A stretch of DNA of 5,538 bases from Opitutia bacterium UBA6410 (GTDB lineage: Bacteria; Verrucomicrobiota; Verrucomicrobiia; Opitutales; Intestinicryptomonadaceae). The DNA lies in NCBI GenBank assembly GCA_002437405.1, contig DJPO01000054.1:1-5538 (forward strand), written 5' to 3'. The translations under genes were made by a program, and so were the position numbers. The notes under the pieces were generated by a model. The model was not told where the DNA came from, made no database searches, and was given only the letters and a program-made list of their open reading frames with translations. Shown here piece by piece: positions 1-5,518 of the stretch. The stretch's first letter is position 1; each line of letters begins with the position of its first letter.

Positions 1-1
1 G

Positions 2-781
2 CCGCACACTGTCGAAGTCCGCAAAAAGTGGGGCGAAATGTATATGAATAATTTCAAGAAGACGCAAATCGTCTCCATTGTCGCCGACCCGATTGTTCTC
101 GAGGAAAACCTCGGCAAGGGTGTTCCCCGCGTAGGTCTGCGCAGCGACGGTATCGGAGACCCCAACAACTTCCACCTTTCGGGCTCGAAAAAATACGAGC
201 GAATCAAGAATATGGGCGAAGTCTGGAAATACTGCCCGATGGTTTTTGAATCAATCTACGATATAAATGGCATAAAGGCGAAAGGTTGGGACGTTGCGCG
301 CGCTCTCGACTGGATGCGCGAAAACCACGTATCCATCGTAAACGAAGGCCCTCTCCAGCCCCGTCTGGCGGCGGCGGGTTCTCCCGAAGAAAAAGCATTG
401 CGGCAAATCGACCTCTACGCGGGCGCGAGACTCGTTCCGCAAACCGCCGATGTCGTATACCACAACGGCAAGCTCGATATAAAAATCTGTGGCGTCAACA
501 AGGGTGTTGCGAGAATCTACCTGCCGTACAAGTTCGTATACGAAATCCGCGACGCAAACGGCAAAGTCGTAGCCAAAAAGACTTCCAAGACCGACCCGCG
601 TTCTATTCTCCCGGGGGAATTCGAAATCGCCGACAGTTTTAATTTCTCCCTTAAAAACGGGCAGGAATACAAACTCTCCCTGCGTGTGCGCAACACGGAC
701 AAGGTATTGCGCGACTTCCGCTTCGCCGCGAAAAATCTGAATGCCGACGGTTCGCTCGATTTGGGCACGATAAAGCTTTAG
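2..781 (+). CDS. DUF4832-like glycoside-hydrolase-related protein, C-terminal part (5' truncated)
   Basis: The frame is open from the first complete codon at position 2, so the gene begins outside the window; the ATG at 38 is probably internal. 259 residues are visible. Residues about 1-116 look like the end of a TIM-barrel-like domain: an LRSDGIGDPNNFH segment (46-58), a CPMVFES strand with E83, and H109 followed by NEG (114-116). Residues about 137-259 look like a beta-sandwich accessory domain, with the NKGVARIYLPY and DPRSILPGEF stretches that I associate with DUF4832 proteins. These are found mainly in polysaccharide-degrading bacteria and are thought to act on, or bind, carbohydrates outside the cytoplasm. 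The family assignment is from recalled motif similarity, and the catalytic role of E83 is a guess. Any signal peptide would be upstream of the window. The gene converges with the exporter gene and ends just before a strong hairpin terminator. Confidence 0.6.
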   Translation, partial: PHTVEVRKKWGEMYMNNFKKTQIVSIVADPIVLEENLGKGVPRVGLRSDGIGDPNNFHLSGSKKYERIKNMGEVWKYCPMVFESIYDINGIKAKGWDVARALDWMRENHVSIVNEGPLQPRLAAAGSPEEKALRQIDLYAGARLVPQTADVVYHNGKLDIKICGVNKGVARIYLPYKFVYEIRDANGKVVAKKTSKTDPRSILPGEFEIADSFNFSLKNGQEYKLSLRVRNTDKVLRDFRFAAKNLNADGSLDLGTIKL

Positions 782-797
782 TCCCCAATCCGCCGAC

Positions 798-837
798 AAA
801 AAAGGCAAGTCCGAACGCTCTCGGGCTTGCCTTTTTT
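798..837. terminator. Bidirectional intrinsic terminator between convergent genes
   Basis: The arms at 798-814 and 821-837 form a 17-bp stem with one G-U wobble (mismatched T807-810 region against G) around the 6-nt loop ACGCTC. The outer six pairs are A-T, so each strand reads GC-rich stem then T-tract (TTTTTTT on +, TTTTTT on -). It lies 17 nt after the stop of the DUF4832-like gene and 20 nt after the stop of the exporter gene on the minus strand, so it fits both. Confidence 0.9.
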
Positions 838-856
838 TATTTCGAGTAGGGGAAAA

Positions 857-1183
857 TCAGGAATGCGGCGATACGAAATTTATCCCGATAATCCCGATTA
901 CGATAAACGAAAGAAATAAAATCTGCCAAAATCCAGACGGTTCGTCGAAGAGGAAAATTCCGGCAACTACCGCGCCCGCAGCGCCCATGCCCGTCCAAAT
1001 TGCGTACGAAAGCCCCATCGGCAACGCGCGTATTGCGACGTTGAGCAGCAGGAAGCTCGATACGATCGACACAACCATAACCGCCGAAGGCACAAGTTTT
1101 GTAAACCCTTCGGAATATTTCAGCGCAATTACCCAAATAATTTCGAGTACTCCCGCCGCAAAAAGGCAAATCCAGTTAATCAT
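857..1183 (-). CDS. gdx: SMR-family guanidinium exporter (Gdx/SugE subtype)
   Basis: A 108-residue protein of four membrane segments, the normal length for small multidrug resistance (SMR) proteins, which work as antiparallel dimers exchanging substrate for protons across the inner membrane. Segment 1 carries the essential glutamate E14 in GVLEIIW, followed by LKYSEGF. S43, Y60 and W63 (in YAIWTGMGAAG) line up, with a one-residue shift, with the binding-site residues of the Gdx subtype (E13, W16, S42, Y59, W62). That subtype exports guanidinium; the multidrug EmrE-type SMR proteins differ in these positions. The frame is open upstream to an ATG at 1252, but I chose 1183 because it gives the family's usual N-terminus and has AAGGA (1187-1191) 3 nt before it. 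It diverges from the exported-protein gene at 1305. Subtype assignment is strong; the substrate is inferred from the family. Confidence 0.88.
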   Translation of the reverse strand: MINWICLFAAGVLEIIWVIALKYSEGFTKLVPSAVMVVSIVSSFLLLNVAIRALPMGLSYAIWTGMGAAGAVVAGIFLFDEPSGFWQILFLSFIVIGIIGINFVSPHS

Positions 1184-1205
1184 AAATCCTTCGATTAGCG
1201 CAGGG

Positions 1206-1243
1206 CGGGGAAGGGGTGTCAATAAAAAAGCGATTTTTCCCCG
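1206..1243 (-). promoter_or_regulatory. Inverted repeat in the exporter leader
   Basis: The arms CGGGGAA (1206-1212) and TTCCCCG (1237-1243) are exact complements 24 nt apart, and a smaller A5-GCGA-T5 hairpin (1225-1238) competes with part of the right arm. It lies 23 nt upstream of the exporter start codon, where a leader RNA element or an operator would be. The ACGR-type loops and repeats typical of the known guanidine riboswitch classes are not visible. Function unknown; chance is possible for a 7-bp stem. Confidence 0.3.
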
Positions 1244-1266
1244 ACAATGCAATTTTGATTTTAAAC

Positions 1267-1294
1267 TTGAAAATACGGCGGTTAATTATAGAAT
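1267..1294 (+). promoter_or_regulatory. Candidate promoter for the exported-protein gene
   Basis: TTGAAA (1267-1272), a 16-nt spacer and TAGAAT (1289-1294) each match the sigma70 consensus at five of six positions. Transcription would start around 1300-1302, only a few nucleotides before the ATG at 1305, implying an almost leaderless message. That agrees with the lack of a good SD there (only GAG at 1298-1300). Confidence 0.45.
1285..1290 (-). promoter_or_regulatory. Candidate -10 box for the exporter gene
   Basis: On the minus strand this reads TATAAT, a perfect sigma70-type -10 box, about 100 nt upstream of the exporter start. The sequence 17 nt farther upstream (TGTCTT) is a poor -35, so the promoter may be weak or activator-dependent. 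It overlaps the -10 box proposed for the divergent gene. Confidence 0.35.
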
Positions 1295-1304
1295 TTTGAG
1301 TGTA

Positions 1305-2228
1305 ATGAAGACATTGATTAAAACGATTTTGTTGTTCTTTTTGGGCGCGGGGGTGTTGTCCGCAAATATGTTGGACAAATATTCCCGAACAATGGACGAA
1401 TACCACAAGACATTGATTCGGGGCGGCACAATGGACGTTGCCGTCTATCGCGGCTTTATTGACGCAAAAACGGCGCAGGATTTTATCGAAAAATTGCGAA
1501 AAACCGAATTGACGGGAACGCCGCAGGAGCGGAGGAATTTTATCGAGCTTGTGGATAACGCGTTAATGAAAAACGATTCGTATTCGAAGATAACGCTAAA
1601 GCACAACTACTTGGGCAAAGGGTATAAGTGCGTATTGGGCGAAACTGTTTTTAAGGACGAAAACGGAAGGATTAAGACCGAAAACGCCCAAATCGAAACG
1701 TCGTTGTTCCAAAACACCATGAAAAAATACTACGGGAAGGACGATACTTTGGTCGTATCGAAAGCTCCCGCCGTGGATTGGTATTCGCCGAGCTATTTCA
1801 ACTTTGCGATAACAAATCCGATGATGTTGGATTTCAATCGCTTTTTGATTCCCGACAAGTCGAAAAATCAAACCATAGAATTTATCCCCGACGGCGAAAA
1901 CGCAATGTTCATTAAGGGCACGGTAAAAGGTTGCGAGAAACTGCGCATTGTAATACGCGACGGATTCCCATATGCGGCGGATTCCGTCTATTACGCATCG
2001 CCCGCCGAAGACCGCGTTTTGCGCAGTCTCTTCTATCGTTATTATCAACCTGTTGCCGATTGCAATTTGGAGTTTACCTATCCGTCGGTTGTCGTAATCA
2101 TAGACGCGCAACGCGACAATTTGTGCCGCGTCGAAATGTACGACATTTCCCGCCACAGCGTCGATAAAGGCGACGGCAATTTTGAAATAAAGGTCGGCGA
2201 AGACACGAAAATACTAACCGATAAATAG
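1305..2228 (+). CDS. Exported protein of unknown function (LolA-like architecture possible)
   Basis: A 307-residue protein that I do not recognise by family. The frame is open back to 987, but the upstream part runs antisense to the exporter gene; the ATG at 1305 gives a clean signal peptide: MKTLIK, a hydrophobic stretch (about 7-18) and a VLSA|N cleavage site after residue 20. There is no lipobox cysteine, so the product should be periplasmic or secreted. The mature part is rich in alternating beta-strand patterns after an alpha-helical, charged N-terminal third (about 22-95), and it ends with FEIKVGEDTKILTDK. Such a closing strand resembles the end of LolA/outer-membrane-lipoprotein-carrier-like proteins of the PVC group; this is a weak structural analogy, not an assignment. 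The gene is followed after 7 nt by the VOC gene and is probably co-transcribed with it. Confidence 0.8.
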   Translation: MKTLIKTILLFFLGAGVLSANMLDKYSRTMDEYHKTLIRGGTMDVAVYRGFIDAKTAQDFIEKLRKTELTGTPQERRNFIELVDNALMKNDSYSKITLKHNYLGKGYKCVLGETVFKDENGRIKTENAQIETSLFQNTMKKYYGKDDTLVVSKAPAVDWYSPSYFNFAITNPMMLDFNRFLIPDKSKNQTIEFIPDGENAMFIKGTVKGCEKLRIVIRDGFPYAADSVYYASPAEDRVLRSLFYRYYQPVADCNLEFTYPSVVVIIDAQRDNLCRVEMYDISRHSVDKGDGNFEIKVGEDTKILTDK

Positions 2229-2235
2229 AAAAAAA

Positions 2236-2619
2236 ATGGGGTTGGAGCACATCGCAATTTATGTAAAAAACTTGGAAAGGGCAAAAGAGTTTTACGTAAA
2301 TTATTTCGGCGCGACCCCGAATAACAAATATGTGAACCCCAAGACAAAATTGGAGACATATTTTTTGGGGTTCGAAGACGGCGCAAGGCTCGAGCTTATG
2401 ACCTGTCCCGATTTGCGGGATTCCCCCGCGGACGCTTTGCGCACGGGGTTGATTCATATTGCTTTCAAATTGGGCTCAGCCAAAAAAGTCGATGCTTTGA
2501 CGAAGCGTATGGAGCGGGACGGATATAAAATAGTAAGCCGCCCCCGCACGACGGGGGACGGCTATTATGAATCTTGTATTGCCGACCCCGAAGGCAATTT
2601 TGTTGAAATAATCGCCTAA
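2236..2619 (+). CDS. VOC-superfamily protein (glyoxalase/bleomycin-resistance fold)
   Basis: 127 residues, the standard length for a two-module VOC protein. Module 1 (about 1-57) starts with GLEHIAIYVKNLERAKEFY and ends with ARLELM; module 2 (about 70-127) starts with GLIHIAF and ends with DPEGNFVEII. The four expected metal ligands are in place: H5, E53, H74 and E124, so a divalent-metal enzyme similar to lactoylglutathione lyase or epimerase-type members is likely. The TGDGYYES stretch (106-113) is typical of a widespread, mostly uncharacterised bacterial subgroup; the substrate cannot be named. The ATG follows an A8 tract right after the upstream stop, with no SD; no other start gives an intact first strand. 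Translation may depend on ribosomes finishing the upstream gene or on the A-rich unstructured start. No clear hairpin terminator follows, only a T9 run at 2641-2649. Confidence 0.88.
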   Translation: MGLEHIAIYVKNLERAKEFYVNYFGATPNNKYVNPKTKLETYFLGFEDGARLELMTCPDLRDSPADALRTGLIHIAFKLGSAKKVDALTKRMERDGYKIVSRPRTTGDGYYESCIADPEGNFVEIIA

Positions 2620-2681
2620 ATTTTTCCTCAAATTTTTATCTTTTTTTTTCGTTGCAATCCCGTTAACGTTTTCCCGAAAAA

Positions 2682-2700
2682 ATTGTTGTGTTTTTACAAT
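2682..2700. promoter_or_regulatory. Inverted repeat upstream of the AraC-type gene
   Basis: ATTGT (2682-2686) and ACAAT (2696-2700) form an inverted repeat with a 9-nt centre, and the left side contains TGTTGTG (2684-2690), one base off the TGTTGTA motif repeated nearer the gene. It starts 32 bp, about three helical turns, before the next copy. A possible distal operator; low certainty because the region is AT-rich. Confidence 0.3.
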
Positions 2701-2712
2701 AGTTTAAGGCTT

Positions 2713-2743
2713 TAGTGTTGTAAATTCCGCACAAAATGTTGTA
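2713..2743 (+). promoter_or_regulatory. Direct-repeat operator candidate before the AraC-type gene
   Basis: TGTTGTA occurs at 2716-2722 and again at 2737-2743, exactly 21 bp (two helical turns) apart on the same strand, the arrangement AraC-family proteins use for paired half-sites. The first copy sits inside TAGTGTTGTA (2713-2722), which recurs exactly before the SDR gene. The second copy ends 11 nt before the regulator's ATG and overlaps any plausible -10 box (TATATG, 2742-2747), so binding there would suit autorepression. Pattern seen in sequence; protein binding is inference. Confidence 0.45.
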
Positions 2744-2754
2744 TATGAAGGCTC

Positions 2755-3630
2755 ATGTTTAAGGAGAATTTATACCAACCTTTTGAAATCCTTTTGCGCG
2801 AGCACGAAGTTTTCCCTTTGGAGGAGCACCAGCATTCGTTTTTCGAAGCGGTATATATTTTGTCGGGCGACGGAACTTTTGAAGTTTTCCGCAACGACGA
2901 CGAAGCGCGGAAATTCGAATATTCGACGGGCAGTCTCTTTCTGATTCCGCCGAATACTACCCATTGTTTCAGGATATTGAAGCGGAGCAGATTTTTATTT
3001 GTGCGTTTTACCGACCGCTATGTAGACGAGTATATGGACGCCAAGGCAAAGCATGCCCTTTATTTGTCGTACAGCACTTCGAAAATCGACCTGCGCGGGC
3101 GGGAGCTAACGGCGGCGGGCGAAATTTTTGCGCTTTTGGAGTCGGAAAACGAACTCGTGCGCGAGTTTTCCGAAGGGCTTGTTCGGAGTTCGGCGAACAT
3201 CGTGTTGTCGCTTGCCGCCCGCGCCCTGTGCCGCAATACTGCGTCCGACGGCGGTATTTGTCCGGCGAGCGACACGGAGCGCGAAATGCATATGCTCCAA
3301 TACATTCAGATGAACATTCATAGACCCGAACTGTTGAAGTCCGAGCGGCTCTCTAAGCATTTCGGGTTGTCCAAGGGGTATATCGGGCGTTATTTTAGGT
3401 CGCATTTTAACGAGACACTTCGGCAATATGTGAACCGAAACCGAATGAAAAGGGTCGAATATTTGGTCGCGAACAGTCGTATGGCGGTCAAGGAAATCGC
3501 CTACGATATGGGCTTTACAGATTCGTGCCATTTGGTTCGGAAATTCAGGGAACACTGCGGAATGTCGCCCATGCAATATCGGCGCAAATGCGTTTTGGAC
3601 AGAAAAGAAAAACGCCAAGCGTACCGTTAA
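2755..3630 (+). CDS. AraC-family transcriptional regulator with cupin sensor domain
   Basis: 291 residues, typical for the family. The N-terminal half (about 8-95) is an AraC-type cupin: HQHSFFEAVYILSGDGTF with H25 and H27, then FLIPPNTTHCF with H70. This domain binds the small-molecule inducer or mediates dimerisation. The C-terminal DNA-binding domain (about 180-281) has two helix-turn-helix units: LSKHFGLSKGYIGRYFRS (199-216) and the AVKEIAYDMGFTDSCHLVRKF stretch starting at 244, ending in the signature GMSPMQYRR. The overall pattern resembles regulators common in Bacteroidota. GAAGG at 2747-2751 precedes the ATG by 3 nt. It reads in the same direction as the SDR and transporter genes, 76 nt away, and shared motifs in both upstream intervals suggest it controls itself and them. 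The inducer is unknown but sugars and related small molecules are usual. Confidence 0.93.
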   Translation: MFKENLYQPFEILLREHEVFPLEEHQHSFFEAVYILSGDGTFEVFRNDDEARKFEYSTGSLFLIPPNTTHCFRILKRSRFLFVRFTDRYVDEYMDAKAKHALYLSYSTSKIDLRGRELTAAGEIFALLESENELVREFSEGLVRSSANIVLSLAARALCRNTASDGGICPASDTEREMHMLQYIQMNIHRPELLKSERLSKHFGLSKGYIGRYFRSHFNETLRQYVNRNRMKRVEYLVANSRMAVKEIAYDMGFTDSCHLVRKFREHCGMSPMQYRRKCVLDRKEKRQAYR

Positions 3631-3632
3631 AA

Positions 3633-3685
3633 TACAATATATTTTGTAAATTATACAATTATATCCTATTGTAGTGTTGTACAAT
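3633..3685. promoter_or_regulatory. Promoter/operator region of the SDR-transporter pair
   Basis: Within 53 bp there are six TTGTA or TACAA pentamers: TACAA at 3633, TTGTA at 3644, TACAA at 3654, TTGTA at 3669 and 3677, and TACAA at 3680. The first three are 10-11 bp apart, so they fall on one DNA face. The exact 10-mer TAGTGTTGTA (3672-3681), also found upstream of the regulator gene, lies here. ATTGTA (3668-3673) and TACAAT (3680-3685) form an inverted repeat. TACAAT at 3680-3685 is also a good -10 box with no matching -35, as expected for an activator-dependent promoter; TTGTAA (3644-3649) plus TATTGT (3667-3672) with a 17-nt spacer is an alternative. Confidence 0.45.
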
Positions 3686-3696
3686 ATGCGTTTTTT

Positions 3697-3703
3697 GGAG
3701 GGG
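3697..3703 (+). promoter_or_regulatory. Strong SD deciding the upstream SDR start
   Basis: GGAGGGG lies 3 nt before the ATG at 3707 (5 nt counting from GGAGG) and is the strongest SD in the window. It supports translation of the form that carries the signal peptide, rather than starts at 3674 (GTG) or 3686 (ATG), which lack an SD. Confidence 0.7.
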
Positions 3704-3706
3704 ATT

Positions 3707-4600
3707 ATGAAAAATCCGAAAAACATATTGACGCTTGTTTTTCTATTTACGGGGTTGCTTTTTCAGGCGTACGCAAATCCAACGGGAAAGGAAAACGGCA
3801 TGAGATTGAAAGACAAAGTTGCGCTCGTTACGGGAGCCGCTTCGGGAAACGGTAGGGCGATTGCAAGCCTCTTTGCAAAAGAGGGCGCGAAAATCGTAGT
3901 AGTGGATATAAATGCGGACGGAGCGGACGCGCTCGCCCGAAATCTTTCCGAACAGGGTTTTGACGCGGTTGCCGTTCATGCCGATGTCACGAAAGAAAAA
4001 GATGTCCGAATGATGCTCGATACGGCGGTGTCGAAGTACGGGCGGCTTGACATTTTGGTGAACAATGCGGGTGTGTTCGACGAACTCATTCCCGTCGGAA
4101 ATGTATCCGACGACATCTGGGACAAGGTTATAGCAACAAACCTCACCGCGCCAATGCGCGCAATACGCGCCGCCATTGCGATATTCGAACGGCAGGGCGG
4201 GGGCGTTATCGTAAATACCGCCTCAATCGCGGGGTTAACCGGTGCTCGCGGCGGAGGCGCTGCGTACGTGGCGTCGAAGCACGGGCTTGTGGGGTTGACA
4301 AAAAACGTCGCCTACAATTACAAAGAAAAAAATATTCGCTGCAATGCCGTAGCTCCTGGGCGGGTCGAGACAAATCTTAGGGCAAACAGCGAAAATCTGA
4401 TTGGCTCGAAAAAAGCGCACGACACCTCAATATCGCAATGGAAGGATATTGAGAATCGGGTCGCCGTGGGCTACAACACCAATTTGCGCAAAAGCGTGCC
4501 CGAAGAAATTGCCGCCGTAGCCTTGTTTCTCGCCTCGGACGAAGCGTCGTTTGTAAACGGTTCGATTTTCGTGGCGGACGGAGCGTGGACTTGCTATTGA
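3707..4600 (+). CDS. Short-chain dehydrogenase/reductase (SDR) with N-terminal signal peptide
   Basis: 297 residues from the ATG at 3707. The first 31 are extra to a normal SDR: two lysines, a hydrophobic core ILTLVFLFTGLLF and an AYA|NP signal-peptidase site after residue 23. A classical SDR then starts at MRLKDKVALVTG, the ATG at 3800 (266 residues, the usual length). Numbered from there: cofactor loop TGAASGNG 11-18, D36 at the end of strand 2 (NAD preference over NADP), NNAG 88-91, N114, S142, and YVASK with Y156 and K160; the catalytic tetrad is complete. The reaction is NAD-dependent oxidation of an alcohol or reduction of a ketone; the substrate is unknown. The stop is 1 nt before the transporter ATG, so the two are one translational unit, probably under the AraC-type regulator. 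The export signal on an NAD enzyme is odd; a second SD before 3800 allows a cytoplasmic form. Confidence 0.92.
   Translation: MKNPKNILTLVFLFTGLLFQAYANPTGKENGMRLKDKVALVTGAASGNGRAIASLFAKEGAKIVVVDINADGADALARNLSEQGFDAVAVHADVTKEKDVRMMLDTAVSKYGRLDILVNNAGVFDELIPVGNVSDDIWDKVIATNLTAPMRAIRAAIAIFERQGGGVIVNTASIAGLTGARGGGAAYVASKHGLVGLTKNVAYNYKEKNIRCNAVAPGRVETNLRANSENLIGSKKAHDTSISQWKDIENRVAVGYNTNLRKSVPEEIAAVALFLASDEASFVNGSIFVADGAWTCY
3787..3792 (+). promoter_or_regulatory. Internal SD for an alternative cytoplasmic SDR start
   Basis: AAAGGA lies 7 nt before the in-frame ATG at 3800, an ideal spacing. That ATG begins MRLKDKVALVTG, exactly where canonical SDRs start. The site sits in codons for the linker after the signal peptide, so it may be a relic of the original gene start or an active second start. 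Confidence 0.45.
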
Positions 4601-4601
4601 T

Positions 4602-5510
4602 ATGAATCGCGCGAAGTTGATAGGTCATGCCGCCATGTTCGGCGCAAATGCCATGTGGGGACTGATGTCCCCTGTGGCGAAATTCGCGATGGCATGCGGT
4701 GCCGTCAGCCCGTTTGCCATAACGCAGCTTAGGGTGTTCGGCGCGGCGGTGCTGTTTTGGGGAGCGTCCTTTTTTCAAAAGCGCGAACACGTAAGCAGCA
4801 GGGATATGCGCAGGCTTTTCTGCGCTTCGATGTTCGCCATACTTCTCAATCAGGGGTGCTTTATTTTCGGAGTAGGGTTGGCGTCGCCCGTTGACGCGTC
4901 GATAATAACGACGAGTATGCCGTTAATAGCATTGGCTCTTTCCGCCGTTTTTTTGAAGGAGTCCGTGAACGTGAAAAAAGTTCTCGGCATAGCCGCAGGG
5001 GCACTCGGCGCGATGCTGCTTGTTGCGGGAAGCGGAAATTCGGGCGTCGGAGAGGCTCGCGGGTGCATTTGGGGCGACATTTTGGTTTTGTTCGCCCAAT
5101 TCAGCTATGCTTTCTATATAGTGTGCTATAAGGATTTGGTCGGGAAATATTCCCCGATTACCATAATGAAATGGATGTTTACGTATTCGTTTTTGTTTAC
5201 CGCCCCGTTTTCATACGGACAATTTGCCTCCGCCGATTGGAATATTGACGCAGGCGTTGTATTGTCGCTTGCATTTATCGTTGTCGGCGGAACATTCGGC
5301 AGTTATATACTGCTTGCCGTCGGACAGAAACGCCTCCGCCCGACCATTGCGGGAATGTATAACTACATACAGCCGCTTGTGGCAAGTGTAGTCGCCATAT
5401 GCTGGGGAATGGATTCGTTCGGCATCTCGAAAGCGGTGGCGGCGGTACTCATCTTTGGGGGAGTCTACATGGTAACGACTGGTTCTTCAAAGAAGCCAAG
5501 CGCGAAGTGA
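4602..5510 (+). CDS. EamA/DMT-superfamily transporter (10 membrane segments)
   Basis: 302 residues with about ten hydrophobic segments and the internal duplication of EamA proteins. Repeat 1 is about 8-142 (TMPLIALALSAVFLKESV and GIAAGALGAMLLVAG close it) and repeat 2 about 155-294 (closing with GMYNYIQPL at 251-259 and IFGGVYMVT). The tail is a short basic stretch. These inner-membrane proteins mostly export metabolites, such as amino acids, or import or exchange small organic compounds; the substrate cannot be read from sequence. The ATG follows the SDR stop by one T and has no own SD, so translation is probably coupled. A regulator, a dehydrogenase and a transporter in a row suggest handling of one small metabolite: uptake or expulsion of the SDR's substrate or product. 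The repeat-2 motif resembles Bacteroidota homologues. Confidence 0.92.
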   Translation: MNRAKLIGHAAMFGANAMWGLMSPVAKFAMACGAVSPFAITQLRVFGAAVLFWGASFFQKREHVSSRDMRRLFCASMFAILLNQGCFIFGVGLASPVDASIITTSMPLIALALSAVFLKESVNVKKVLGIAAGALGAMLLVAGSGNSGVGEARGCIWGDILVLFAQFSYAFYIVCYKDLVGKYSPITIMKWMFTYSFLFTAPFSYGQFASADWNIDAGVVLSLAFIVVGGTFGSYILLAVGQKRLRPTIAGMYNYIQPLVASVVAICWGMDSFGISKAVAAVLIFGGVYMVTTGSSKKPSAK

Positions 5511-5518
5511 ACGCCGAA

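Noticed and set aside
251..808. 185-codon antisense frame over the DUF4832-like gene
   Set aside because: Its start lies inside the terminator hairpin and the product lacks recognisable motifs, whereas the plus strand matches a known family.
1184..1252. Longer exporter start at 1252 on the minus strand (23 extra residues)
   Set aside because: SMR proteins of this type are about 105 residues and start as MxxW just before segment 1; the ATG at 1183 fits and has AAGGA upstream.
987..1304. In-frame 5' extension of the exported-protein gene back to 987
   Set aside because: It runs antisense to most of the conserved Gdx exporter gene, and the ATG at 1305 starts a textbook signal peptide next to a candidate promoter.
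1596..2156. 186-codon antisense frame within the exported-protein gene
   Set aside because: No SD, no recognisable domain, and the opposite strand has a signal peptide and normal coding character.
2620..2680. Intrinsic terminator after the VOC gene (T9 at 2641-2649)
   Set aside because: Only 4-bp pairing (AGGC/GCCT) is found before the T-rich stretch, and the palindrome CGTTAACG at 2661-2668 has no T-tract at the right distance.
3629..3645. Terminator hairpin of the AraC-type gene (AAAATA/TATTTT, 5-nt loop)
   Set aside because: A six-pair, A-T-only stem with no following T-tract is too weak; the region is better explained as promoter/operator DNA.
3106..3726. 206-codon open frame antisense to the AraC-type gene
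   Set aside because: It mirrors conserved codons of a clear AraC coding sequence, has no recognisable domain, and its start lies within the SDR leader; a shadow frame.
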